Part shown: piece by piece, positions 55,327-64,000 of the stretch
How positions within the stretch are numbered: position 1 is the first letter of the stretch
Layout of the letters: each line of letters starts with the position of its first letter
Source: Tetracentron sinense
Lineage: Eukaryota; Streptophyta; Magnoliopsida; Trochodendrales; Trochodendraceae
Reading direction: 5' to 3'
Length of the DNA: 64,000 bases
Assembly: GCA_015143295.1 (NCBI GenBank)
Contig: CM026564.1
Span: forward strand, 11,582,416-11,646,415
Position numbers and translations under genes: made by a program
The notes under the pieces: generated by a model
The model's input: only the letters and a program-made list of their open reading frames with translations
Told to the model about the DNA's origin: nothing
Database searches by the model: none

Positions 55327-58300
55327 ATGAATTCTCTTTCCAAGATTCTAGAAGAGAATCGGTTGACTGGTCCAAATTTTATGGATTGGAAAAGAAACCT
55401 TGATATTGTGCTTATCTCTCAGAAGATAGCTTATGTCCTCACATTCGACTATCCGGAATTTGATGAGGCAATTCAAACCCCTGAGGCAGTTGAGAAAGCC
55501 TCAAAGTAGCATGAGTCAAATAGTTTGGCCAAATGCTACATGCTTGCATCCATGTCAAATGTCTTACAGCAACAGCACGAGGGTTTTGCTACAGCTAAGG
55601 ACATATTGACTAATCTCAGGGAGATGTTTGGGGAATAGAACAGAACTGCTAGGCAGTTGGCAATGAAAGGACTGATGAGGACCAAGATGTCTGATGGTAG
55701 CCTAGTCCGGGAACATGTTGTCAAGATGATGGGGTTCATTAATGAACTCTTGATCCTTGGAGCGGATCTTGATCAATAGAGTCAAACGGATGCGATCCTA
55801 AACTCTCTCCCGGAATCCTTTTATGCTTTTGTGTTGAATTTCAGCATGAACAAATTGGAGACATCTCTGCCAGAGCTCCTAAACATGTTGCAAGGAGCTG
55901 AAGACCTTATGAAGCGTACTAAGGTCTATGCAAATGTGGCAGAAGGAGTTGGACCTTCAAGGCCCAAGCCTAAGGGCAAAGGCCAGAAAAAGAAGAAGTC
56001 CAATTTTTCCAGGTTCCTCAAAGGCAAGAAGGGTAAGAATAAAAATAAGAAAACTTTTGAGAAGAAAGACAAGAAAAAGAATCAGAATGTCTGCTTCTAT
56101 TGTAAGAAACCAGGTCACTGGAAGAGGAATTGCAAAGTTTACTTAGCATCCCTCAAGGGCAAGCCTTTGGAAGGTATGCCAGATTCTTTCATCATTGAAT
56201 CCAATTTTATTATTGGTTCCTCAAACTCTTGGTGTGTAGATAGTGGATCTACCTCACATATTTGTAACATGTTACAGGGGTTTCAGGAGAGTAGAAAGCT
56301 CAGTGATTGGGAAGTCAAGATAAGGATGGAAACGGAAGCAAGTGTTGCTGCGATCGCCATCGGAACTTATATTTTAGAATTTTCTTTTAATAGGATCTTA
56401 GTTTTAAAAGACTGTTTATATGTGCCAGACATGCGCAGAAATTTGATTTATGTTTCTAGTTTAATCTTTAATGGTTATTCAGTACATTTTGATACTGATG
56501 TAGTTATCAAATATAATAATAGTTTTATTGTTTCCGGCACATTGTCTAATGGTCTTTATTATCTTGATCTAGTAAACAATTCTGTAAATAACATTGAGGA
56601 TAAAGAATCTACCAGTGTGACACCTCAGAAAAGAGGTAGAGATTTTGTGAATCCAACATACTTATGGCATCTCAGATTAAGCCATAACAATTTGGATAGA
56701 CTCAATAGATTGGTCAAGGATGGTCCTTTAAACCATTTACATGTTGAACCTTATCCAACTTGTGAATCTTGTTTGTAAGGTAAAATGACCAAAAGGCCAT
56801 TTACAAGCAAACCTAAGAGAGCCACAAGTATATTAGAATTAATTCACACTGATGTATGTGGAGCCATAAATCATTTAGCCAGAGGTGGCTTTGTCTACTT
56901 CATTACATTCATAGATGATTTTTCTAGATTTGGTTTCATATATCTAATGAAACACAAGTCAGAATCTTTTGAAAAGTTCAAAGAATTCTAGAATGAAGTA
57001 GAAAAGCAATCAGGTAAATGTATTAAAACTCTCAGATCCGATAGAGGAGGAGAGTACCTCTCGAATGAGTTCATGGATTATCTTAGAGATAATAGAATTT
57101 TATCCCAATGGACTCCCCCAGGAACACCCCAGCTGAATGGTGTTTCAGAAAGAAGAAATCGAACCCTATTGGATATGGTTCATTCAATGATGAATAATAC
57201 TGATTTGCCAGTATCTTTTTGGAGATATGCATTAGAGACTGCAATCTATCTATTGGATAAGGTACCTTCTAAGTCTGTTTCCAAAACTCCATTTGAGCTA
57301 TGGAATGGGCGAAAGCCTAGTCTGAAGCATGTCAGGATATGGGGTTGTCCAGTTCATGTGCGAAAGCAGAACTTTGAAAAGTTGGAAAGTAGGACTGAGA
57401 AGTGCCTATTTATAGGATACCCAAAAGAAACTCTCAGATATTATTTCTATAATCCTAGCGAACAAAAGGTGTTTGTGAGCAGGAATGTCATTTTTCTAGA
57501 AGAGGATATGATCCTCAATAGAAAAGATGGACTTAGAATTGATCTTGAGGAGCAAAGTTAGGATAAAGTGGCCATGGTTAATCCCGTCTTAACTGAACCT
57601 TTAAATACACAACAACCTAGGAGAAGTACAAGGATCAGTCGACCTCCAGATAGATTGTTTTATGATCATGAGATATATTCTATGGAATCGGATTCCTTAG
57701 ACGATGATCCTTACACTTATCAAGAAGCAATATGTGATATTGATTCTGATAATTGGAAAAACGCCATGGAATCTGAAATGGACTCCATGTACTCGAATGG
57801 TGTCTGGACCCTGGTTGAAAAGCCTGAGGAAATTAGACCTATTGGGTGCAAATGGATCTACAAGAGGAAACGTGGATCCAATGAAAAGGTAGAGACCTTT
57901 AAAGCAAGGCTTGTGGTGAAAGGGTATAGTCAAAGAGCTGGTATCGATTATGAGGAAACCTTTTCACCAGTAACAATGCTAAAGTCCATCAGAATTCTGT
58001 TATCAATTGCAGCCTTTTATGATTATAAGATATGGTAGATGGATGTCAAAACCGTATTCTTGAATGGAAACATTTAAGAGGATATTTATATGGACCAGCC
58101 CGAAGGTTTTGAACTTCATGGCCAAAATAATAAAGTGCAAATTGATAAAATCTATTTATGGCCTTAAGCAAGCTTCTCGGAGTTGGAATATCCGTTTTGA
58201 TGAATCAATGAAATCGTTTGGTTTTCAGTAAAACATGGATGAGGCATGTGTGTACAAAAAGGTCAATGGGAGTGCAATAACTTTCCTAGTTCTTTATGTA

Positions 58301-59281
58301 GATGATATTCTACTCATTGGGAATGATGTAGGAATGTTATCAACGGTTAAAATCTGGTTGTCATGTAACTTTGCAATGAAAGACCTTGGTGAAGCTTCCT
58401 ATATTCTTGGTCTTAAATTGTTTAGAGATCGAAAGAAAAGGATGTTGGGATTGTCCCAAGTCAATTACATTGACAAGATCTTGCGCAAATATAGCATGAA
58501 AAATTCCAAGAAATGGTTTTTACCCTGTAGACATGGAATTAGTCTCTCCAAATCAAAGTATCCAAAGACTGATGATGAAAGAGAGCAGATGAGTCATATC
58601 CCATATGCATCTGTGGTGGGAAGTCTTATGTATGATATGTTGTGCACAAGACCTGATATTTGTCACGCAGTGAGTATCGTGAGTAGATATCAATCAAATC
58701 CGGGTCCTGAGCATTGGACAGTAGTTAAGCACATTTTCAAGTATTTGAGGAGGACAATGCACCACTGTTTGGTTTATAGTGGAGAAGATCTGACTGTTGT
58801 AGGGTACACAGATTCAGATTTTTAGGCAGATGTTGATGATAGAAAGTCCACCTCAGGATTTGCCTTTACTCTTAGGAAATGAGCATTTAGTTGGAGGAAT
58901 TGCAAGAAATCAACAACTGCTGACTCAACAACTAAAGCTGAATATGTTGCTGCATGTGATGCTGCAAAGGAAGCAGTGTGGATAAAGAAGTTCATTCATG
59001 AACTTGGTGTTGTTTTCTCGATTGAATCTCCTATCACACTTTATTGTGATAATAGTGGTGCTGTAGCTCAAGCCATAGAGCCTAGAGCACATCAGAAGAC
59101 AAAGCACATTGAAAGGAGATTCCATTTGATTCAAGACATTGTCAAGAGAGGAGACATTGAGTTATCCAAGATTGCGTCAGCGGACAACATGGCGGACCCA
59201 TTTACTAAAGCACTGCCTCAGAAGGTGTTTGAGAAACATCTAGAGTCGATGGGTGTTAGATACATAGGAGATTGGCTTTGA
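55327..59281 (+). pseudogene. gag-pol polyprotein of the plus-strand copia element
   Basis: The ATG at 55327 starts MNSLSKILEENRLTGPNFM. Gag has a basic linker and the zinc knuckle CFYCKKPGHWKRNC (56089-56130). Protease follows (WCVDSGSTSHIC, 56230), then the integrase zinc region (LWHLRLSHNN), the core with HTDVCGAIN and LRSDRGGEYLS, and TPQLNGVSERRNRTLLDMV. RT has [19 protein letters not shown] and LYVDDILLIGNDV, and RNase H YTDSDF*ADVDDRKSTSG, ending DPFTKALPQKVFEKHLES. In frame there are stops at 55507, 55636, 55777, 56776, 56989, 57559, 58036 and 58075. A frameshift lies near 58130, with more stops at 58229, 58823 and 58879. All domains remain but translation is impossible. Confidence 0.93.
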
Positions 59282-59296
59282 GTGCAAGTGGGAGAT

Positions 59297-60981
59297 TGTT
59301 AGACATGTATGCCCACAAAGCCATTCCGGAATTGTATATATCTATTTTTAAATCAATAAATGCATATTTTACATTCACACATTGTCTTCTACATTGGGTA
59401 ATATATCGAAAGTATCTCATTAGATGAGACTACTTTGTCCCTTAGGTAACATTGTAGGAAAACCATCCAATTAGTTGATAACTAATTGCTATAGAGATAT
59501 GATTTTTCCGGTTCCTTGTAGACCTAAAATTGTTCTAAGTTAATCAGGATGCATCTGGACAATGTATTCCTAATAACTTACACATTGTTAGTTCCATATA
59601 ATGGAGTGATGAATCTCAATCACTGAGAGAATGGTCTCTTGACTAAGATGTGAATATAAGTAAGAAGTACTTATATTGCAACTGGATCACTCAGTGGATA
59701 CCCTTAGAAATATACTATCTTTATATTTAGGGTAGTCCATTTGATAGATTGTCCTTAACCTGAGAGTCGACATCTTCTCTAGTATTTGCCTATGTAGCTT
59801 TGATGTAGCTAATCGTCAATGTCCAACACACTGGACTAAATACGGGCTCGTTGGGTTATGTACGCTGTGCTGGAAGAAGTGTGTGTACGCTCAACAAAAA
59901 TTCCACTACTCTTACAGAATAAATAATATTGAGTTGATACTTGTCAAAACCGGACTTGAAAAACCCAGCACTGGTATTTACCGATGAAATGGTTTTATCG
60001 AGGAATTTATTTTCTATATAAAAGAAATGTAATTATTATTATTATTTCTTTTAAAGAATTTTTAAAATGTTTTGCAAGTCTAAATTTGACTAAAAGTATC
60101 AAAGAGAATGAGTTCTCAATATAAGCCAGGGATTAAAGATAGTATTAGATATTGTCCCGCGAGCTTATAACAATATTGGAAGTGGAGGGACTGATCTGTA
60201 AACAAATCTTGAGATAGAAATACCTGCAAGTAATTCTCTATTTTCTGGGGCTTAATCATATTGTGTTAATGGACATTAATTGTGATTGGTGGAAGTCCAG
60301 AGATATAGATAACATTCTATTATCCTAATGGAGTGTAGGAAATGTGTTTCCTAATCATAATGCTTTAACCAAAAGGTTGAGTACTTAGTCCCACAACCGG
60401 AAATAGGAAATCCCTTTAGATCCCACACACATGGATTTTCTTAAAGTATTTAATTTAATGATTTATTAAATTTATTTATTTATCTAAGAAATCACTATAT
60501 GGTATGGTGAAGCTCTAAAAGGTGGAATCACATTAAATGTGAAAAACCAAATGGGTAGGACCCATTGGGGAATATTTTAAAAGAATATTAAAAGTGACCA
60601 AAGGGTTAAGAACCCATGATGTGGCGTGTTGGGGTGGGAAGCCCACTCCATGGAGATTACTTTATTGTTAATCATTAATTAGTTTCTAATTAATTAAACA
60701 CCTTATAAGATAAGGTTTGTTAGTTAGTTAGTTAGTTACTAATTAAAGATTCCTTGTTGGACAAGGATTCTTCTAGTTTCTTGCTAATCAAGGAATCCTA
60801 ATTGGATTAGGATAAGGATATGATTAGTTGGTTACTAAAAAGATAAGATTAGTTTCTATTTTTGATTATTCTTAATTAATTTTGAAAAAACCAAATAGGA
60901 AACTAATTTGAGGAATTCTAATTGGATTAGAAAATGGAAACTTGGGTTGCAACCAATCCAAGGTAGCCTATTTAAAGAGAG
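59297..60981 (+). mobile_element. 3' LTR of the plus-strand copia element, truncated
   Basis: It matches the 5' LTR from its first base to TTTAAAGAGAG at 60981. It then breaks off into unrelated sequence, whereas the 5' LTR continues for another 490 bp. A small indel relative to the 5' LTR is near 60635 (loss of a CCACCTAGGGTGGGA-type stretch). No target duplication can be tested. Confidence 0.92.
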
Positions 60982-61052
60982 AAACTGTGCACTCCTTCCC
61001 AAATACAAAGTGTTCGCAGAAGTTCAACTTCGCTGTTTACTCACCATAAATC

Positions 61053-61313
61053 CAGGGGCGGAGGCACATGGGGCCCAGCCACATGCCGAGAGGGGCTGAA
61101 GTCCCCCTTAAATTTTGGGGAAAAAAAAACTATAGCATTAATAGTGGTGTAGCCTAGTAGAGAAAACTCTAGCCCATCCTAAACTTCCGAAAAAAAATAT
61201 ATTCTTTACAAACAGATGTGATGGCCTATGAACTTGGCCCTAAAAAAAATCGGGGACTAAATCCTGATCCCCAACTATTAACCCCCTGTAAGAGAATCCT
61301 AGCTCCGCCCCTG
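61053..61313. mobile_element. Non-autonomous hAT (Tip100-like) element
   Basis: It is 261 bp with perfect 11-bp terminal inverted repeats CAGGGGCGGAG and CTCCGCCCCTG, the ends typical of Tip100-type hAT elements. It is flanked by CATAAATC (61045-61052) and CATAGAGC (61314-61321), an 8-bp duplication with 6 matches. Inside is GGGGCTGAAGTCCCCCTTAA near the left end. No transposase is present. Confidence 0.85.
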
Positions 61314-61339
61314 CATAGAGCAAACCATGTTTGCATCAT

Positions 61340-61521
61340 GGATTTTGCTAGCCCCAGTCGCAAATCTTCCAAACACGCCACTGGGTGGTTACAAATGTCA
61401 AATGTTCTCTGATTTTTATTTATTTTTAACTGTTAAAATATGAAACATCTCCATGTGTTAGCCCCCAATCTTGCATTTGTGGAAAATTTTGGAGTAAATG
61501 CGACTGGGGCTAGCGCTCCTC
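61340..61521. mobile_element. MITE with 16-bp perfect inverted repeats and 9-bp duplication
   Basis: GCTAGCCCCAGTCGCA at 61347-61362 is the exact reverse complement of 61499-61514. The pair is bracketed by the perfect 9-bp direct repeat TTGCATCAT (61331-61339 and 61522-61530). If that is the target duplication, the element is 182 bp with seven mismatched outer bases on each side. A 9-bp duplication fits a Mutator-like origin. No coding capacity is present. Confidence 0.65.
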
Positions 61522-61770
61522 TTGCATCATTCATATGGAGCTTATCTCAAGATCACGAGCTGACAATATTGCTTCTCCACCCAGAACCGTGTTCCTAGAT
61601 AGCACAGAGACTCTAGTTTTCTTTCCCTTCATAGCAATAAGGCAAACCTTTACAACCTTCATGACCATACCTTCTGCCATATATTTATGCATATCTCAAT
61701 AGTTAGTCTTGCATGATATGTTATTTCCCATAAAGATAGTACCGCCGTCAATTATTTTATAAGTTGCTAA

Positions 61771-62180
61771 GGGCCCGTTTCGATCAGATTCTATTATCTA
61801 GAATCAATTGTGATAAAAATTGATTGTCTAGAAATCAATTGTCAAATATTCACAATACTGTTCACACTGTGTATAGAATCAATTTCTAATAGAAAAATAA
61901 TTCTATGTAAATAATCCTATTTGGTTCACATACGTAAGAAATATTTGATTTTTTTTCAAAATTGAAGAAATATGCAAATGTCACTTAGGTAAAAAAAAAA
62001 TGATTTTCTCCTCTCAAAATCACCCTTCACCCGATTTGAAATAAATAAATTTTTAAGAAATCAACTCGAATAAAATTGCTTTTTTCTAAGTGAACCAAAC
62101 AGGATTCTCGAATCTAAAATCGTTTAGAATCAATTTTAAGTGACTGCATTGAAAAAAAAATATCTGATCCAAACATCCCC
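61771..62180. mobile_element. Tourist-like (PIF/Harbinger) MITE
   Basis: It is 410 bp and begins GGGCCCGTTTCGATCAGA. The other end, reverse-complemented, is GGGGATGTTTGGATCAGA. It is flanked by TAA on both sides (61768-61770, 62181-62183), the usual 3-bp duplication. The interior is AT-rich with repeated AATCAATT motifs that form a long imperfect inverted repeat. Confidence 0.75.
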
Positions 62181-62394
62181 TAATAGTTTATGTTGGGATG
62201 AATGTTATATGAATAATCCAATTCAAACATGATCCACTTACCCCAGAGAGGAGAAAGGACCATACTAGTGCTTTGTTTGTTTAGAGGGAAAACGTTGTGG
62301 AAAAGAAATATTTTTCAAAAATAATTTCACCTCATTTTTTAGAAACATTTTTAAAAATAATTTCTCCTCATTTTTTATAGGCATATTGCTTGAA

Positions 62395-62772
62395 GAGTAG
62401 TGATAGGCGTACCATGAATTCCATTTCTAAACCTAAGGCACCACCTCAATGGTGGATGCCCCCCTCTTAAATACTCACCAACTGTGGTGAGTATTTAAGA
62501 GGGGGGCATCCACCATTGAGGTGGTGCCTTAGGTTTAGAAATGGAATTGAGCAGTGATAGGTATACCATTTTAAAATCCAAGGCTGGACCTCATTGGTCC
62601 CCATGCCCCCCCCCCCTTCTTAAATACCCAATACAATTAGTGGGTATTTAAGGGGGGGGAGGGCATGGACCAATGAGGTCACCAATGAGGTCCAGCCTTG
62701 GATTTTACAATCCATTTTCTAGGTACGTTAACTATTTCACAATGGAATTCATAGGTAGGTTAACTATTTCCT
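62395..62772. mobile_element. Fold-back element with 64-bp perfect inverted arms, containing a second copy
   Basis: Arms 62417-62480 and 62485-62548 are perfect reverse complements over 64 bp with a 4-base loop. The element starts GAGTAGTGATAGG and ends CTATTTCCT. It is flanked by TTGCTTGAA (62386-62394) and TTGCTCGAA (62773-62781), a 9-bp duplication with 8 matches. Minus the inner insertion it is 177 bp. No transposase is present; the 9-bp duplication suggests Mutator-like mobilisation. Confidence 0.8.
62549..62740. mobile_element. Inner fold-back element, same family, inserted in the first
   Basis: It is 192 bp and flanked by the perfect 9-bp duplication AATGGAATT (62540-62548 and 62741-62749). 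It starts GAGCAGTGATAGG, like the outer element, and ends AACTATTTCAC, against AACTATTTCCT outside. Its hairpin, 62572-62707, is imperfect. The right arm carries a 12-bp direct duplication (ACCAATGAGGTC twice), and a C tract of 13 faces a G tract of 8. Loop-proximal TTAAATAC is shared with the outer element. Confidence 0.85.
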
Positions 62773-62781
62773 TTGCTCGAA

Positions 62782-63107
62782 CTACATAAATCTGTGTGTT
62801 ATTTTTGTTCTTGTTTTTCTTCACTATTTTTCTACAAAAGTAATTAAACCACTAGGACACCACCAGCTGCACTTCTTTGACTACATGCAAGCAGTTGGCC
62901 GTCTTAATGCTTATTCACACCATTTGATCATCGACTCCCAGCCCCAATCCCAAAAATATTCAATTACCTTTTCAATAGTTTGTTGATACACTACAATCCT
63001 TAGTATAGGCTTGTAAAAGTCTCATTCTCAATAGCTTCTGTTTTTCTTATCTGAAAATTGCGAAGCTTGACAAAGCTTCTCAAACGATTATTCATTCAAA
63101 TAAAAAA
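62782..63107. other. Unassigned intergenic sequence
   Basis: This AT-rich intergenic stretch lies downstream of the glutathione peroxidase gene. I see no gene, repeat or RNA in it. Confidence 0.5.
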
Positions 63108-63553
63108 CAGAAGGGGGAGCAGAACCAAGATTTTCTTGTAGGAAGTCAAGTGATGATCAATTGATAATGTCAATAATTTCCGATATATTTGTGAAGAACA
63201 ATTAGGAGTGTAAGAACTATTCTAAGTTTAGGGGGTGCGGAGTTCCAAACCATGAGAATTCGAGGTGAAGTACCCAATAAATTTTTTTGAGGACCAAGTC
63301 CATGATTTATCACGCCCGTAGGTTTCATTCATTTCCTATGGATATTGTTTCTCCTTATTTACGAGGGCATCTGTCTCTTTTCCCATGGTTGTCTTATTAA
63401 ATAATTAAATAACATAGTATAAACTTTTTTCGAGTTCAGAGGGCAGCTGCTCCACTTGCCCCATGGCTATGCACCGTTAAATATTTAACATAGTATAATT
63501 TTATTTCTTTATTTTTTTCAAAAGTTCAAGGGGGCAGCTGCCTCCGCCCCTTG
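63108..63553. mobile_element. Degenerate hAT-like remnant
   Basis: The left end reads CAGAAGGGGGAGCAGAACC. The right end, reverse-complemented, reads CAAGGGGCGGAGGCAGC. Both resemble eroded Tip100-type ends. Inside, a block with AACATAGTATAA and GGCAGCTGC occurs twice in tandem (about 63395-63473 and 63475-63553). No duplication of the target is recognisable. Confidence 0.4.
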
Positions 63554-63748
63554 CCCAACCATTTATATCAAACTCACCCTGCTCATCTCCCTAGTTCAGA
63601 TATAATAGACAACAAAACAAACATCTCTCTGTTACAGAACAACCAGTAGAAATATATAAATAATTTCTTGATATATACCAAGGCATGTTAATATAGAGCA
63701 AACAGAAACAAGTCCTAAACACCAAGAGAGAGATGGAAAATCCCCCAT

Positions 63749-63754
63749 TTTATT
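63749..63754 (-). terminator. Candidate poly(A) signal of the glutathione peroxidase gene
   Basis: AATAAA occurs on the minus strand 66 nt after the stop codon, in a T-rich 3' region. It is the only canonical hexamer close by. Plant signals are loose, so this is tentative. Confidence 0.4.
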
Positions 63755-63819
63755 TAAACATTTAAACATAGCAAAATTATTCAAATAGCAACATGGAGCA
63801 AAGCTTCCAACCATGGTAC

Positions 63820-64000
63820 TCATGAAACTCGCACCAGTTTCTGGATGTCCTTCTGCATGGAGAACATGATCAAAAGAACAATCAGATTACATAGGCAGTT
63901 CTCATTTAAAAAATAATAATTTATAAAAGTCAGCATATCCACAAACCTCAATTTTAAGAGGAGAAGTGGTTGGGGCATATCTCTCCACAACCTTTCCATC
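63820..64000 (-). CDS. GPX: Phospholipid hydroperoxide glutathione peroxidase, C-terminal two exons (partial)
   Basis: On the minus strand 64000-63947 encodes DGKVVERYAPTTSPLKIE, the highly conserved end of plant glutathione peroxidases. A GT-AG intron of 94 bp follows (63946-63853; donor GAG|GTTTGT, acceptor ATGCAG|AAG). The last exon, 63852-63820, encodes KDIQKLVRVS and TGA. The phase is 0 on both sides. These enzymes reduce lipid and hydrogen peroxides, in plants mostly with thioredoxin as donor. The peroxidatic Cys and the rest lie beyond the window. This is the only apparently intact host gene, next to a cluster of small DNA transposons. Confidence 0.9.
   Translation of the reverse strand, partial: MERLWRDMPQPLLLLKLRFVDMLTFINYYFLNENCLCNLIVLLIMFSMQKDIQKLVRVS

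Larger units (their letters stand above)
51399..60981 (+). mobile_element. Ty1/copia retrotransposon, plus strand, 3' LTR truncated
   Basis: The element has a 5' LTR (51399-53570), an initiator-Met PBS, gag-pol (55327-59281), a short PPT (AAGTGGGAGAT, 59286-59296) and a 3' LTR (59297-60981). The integrase lies before RT, which defines copia. LTRs share TGTTAGACATGTATGCCCAC at their starts and differ by roughly 5% over the first 200 bp by eye, plus small indels. The 3' LTR loses its last 490 bp at 60981. The lineage within copia is left open. Confidence 0.92.

Noticed and set aside
63632..63823. 63-residue minus-strand frame after the glutathione peroxidase stop
   Set aside because: It overlaps the 3' UTR of that gene, in another frame. 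Its hydrophobic composition reflects T-rich UTR sequence.

Overview
This is nuclear DNA from a flowering plant, probably a dicot. It is a stack of nested and decayed LTR retrotransposons that ends, at the right edge, in the 3' end of one ordinary host gene (a glutathione peroxidase, minus strand, 63820-64000). I cannot name the species. Nothing points to bacterial or organellar DNA, and there is no CRISPR array, rRNA or convincing tRNA gene.

Layout. (1) 1-1003: end of an LTR carrying a 191-bp higher-order tandem repeat. (2) 1004-21757, minus strand: a Ty3/gypsy element of the Tat/Ogre group, with an extra ORF upstream of gag, gag, protease, RT, two RNase H domains, integrase, and a 3 kb 3' UTR holding minisatellites. 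Its right (5') LTR, 13480-21757, is interrupted by a solo LTR with a perfect AATAT target duplication (14292-16671) and by the gag and 5' LTR of an Athila-like element (about 17926-21219). (3) 21992-50131, minus strand: a chromodomain-bearing Ty3 element (Tekay/Del-like). Its left LTR is split (21992-23407 and 31418-32023) by other LTR fragments and an Athila-like gag-protease remnant. Its gag is split by (4) a Sirevirus-type Ty1/copia element, 36379-47704, minus strand, which carries an env-like ORF. That insertion is itself rearranged: 1.1 kb of the host element's gag-protease is repeated inside it (45121-46207), next to an LTR that looks solo. (5) 51399-60981, plus strand: a separate Ty1/copia element with 2.2 kb LTRs, an initiator-Met PBS and a gag-pol reading frame broken by many stops. 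(6) 60982-63553: gene-proximal DNA with a cluster of small DNA transposons (hAT/Tip100-like, Tourist-like, and three elements with 9-bp duplications, two of them nested fold-backs). (7) 63820-64000: the glutathione peroxidase 3' end.

Most striking signal. Several unrelated LTR families here carry clusters of short palindromes or motifs just upstream of a TATA box. In the Sirevirus, six copies of a 12-bp palindrome (consensus TTCGTCGACGAA) are spaced 30-53-30-53-30 bp in both LTRs. An array with the same spacing (30-52-30-53-30) followed by TATAAATAG sits immediately upstream of the env-like ORF, which suggests that env has its own LTR-derived promoter. In the chromoviral LTRs a 14-bp palindrome recurs about every 20 bp, and its sequence has changed across a whole array between subfamilies while the layout stayed the same.

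All retroelement genes here look non-functional (stops, frameshifts, lost catalytic residues). Most stops are TAG or TAA at positions where family conservation suggests Gln, Trp or Glu, as expected from deamination of methylated cytosine.
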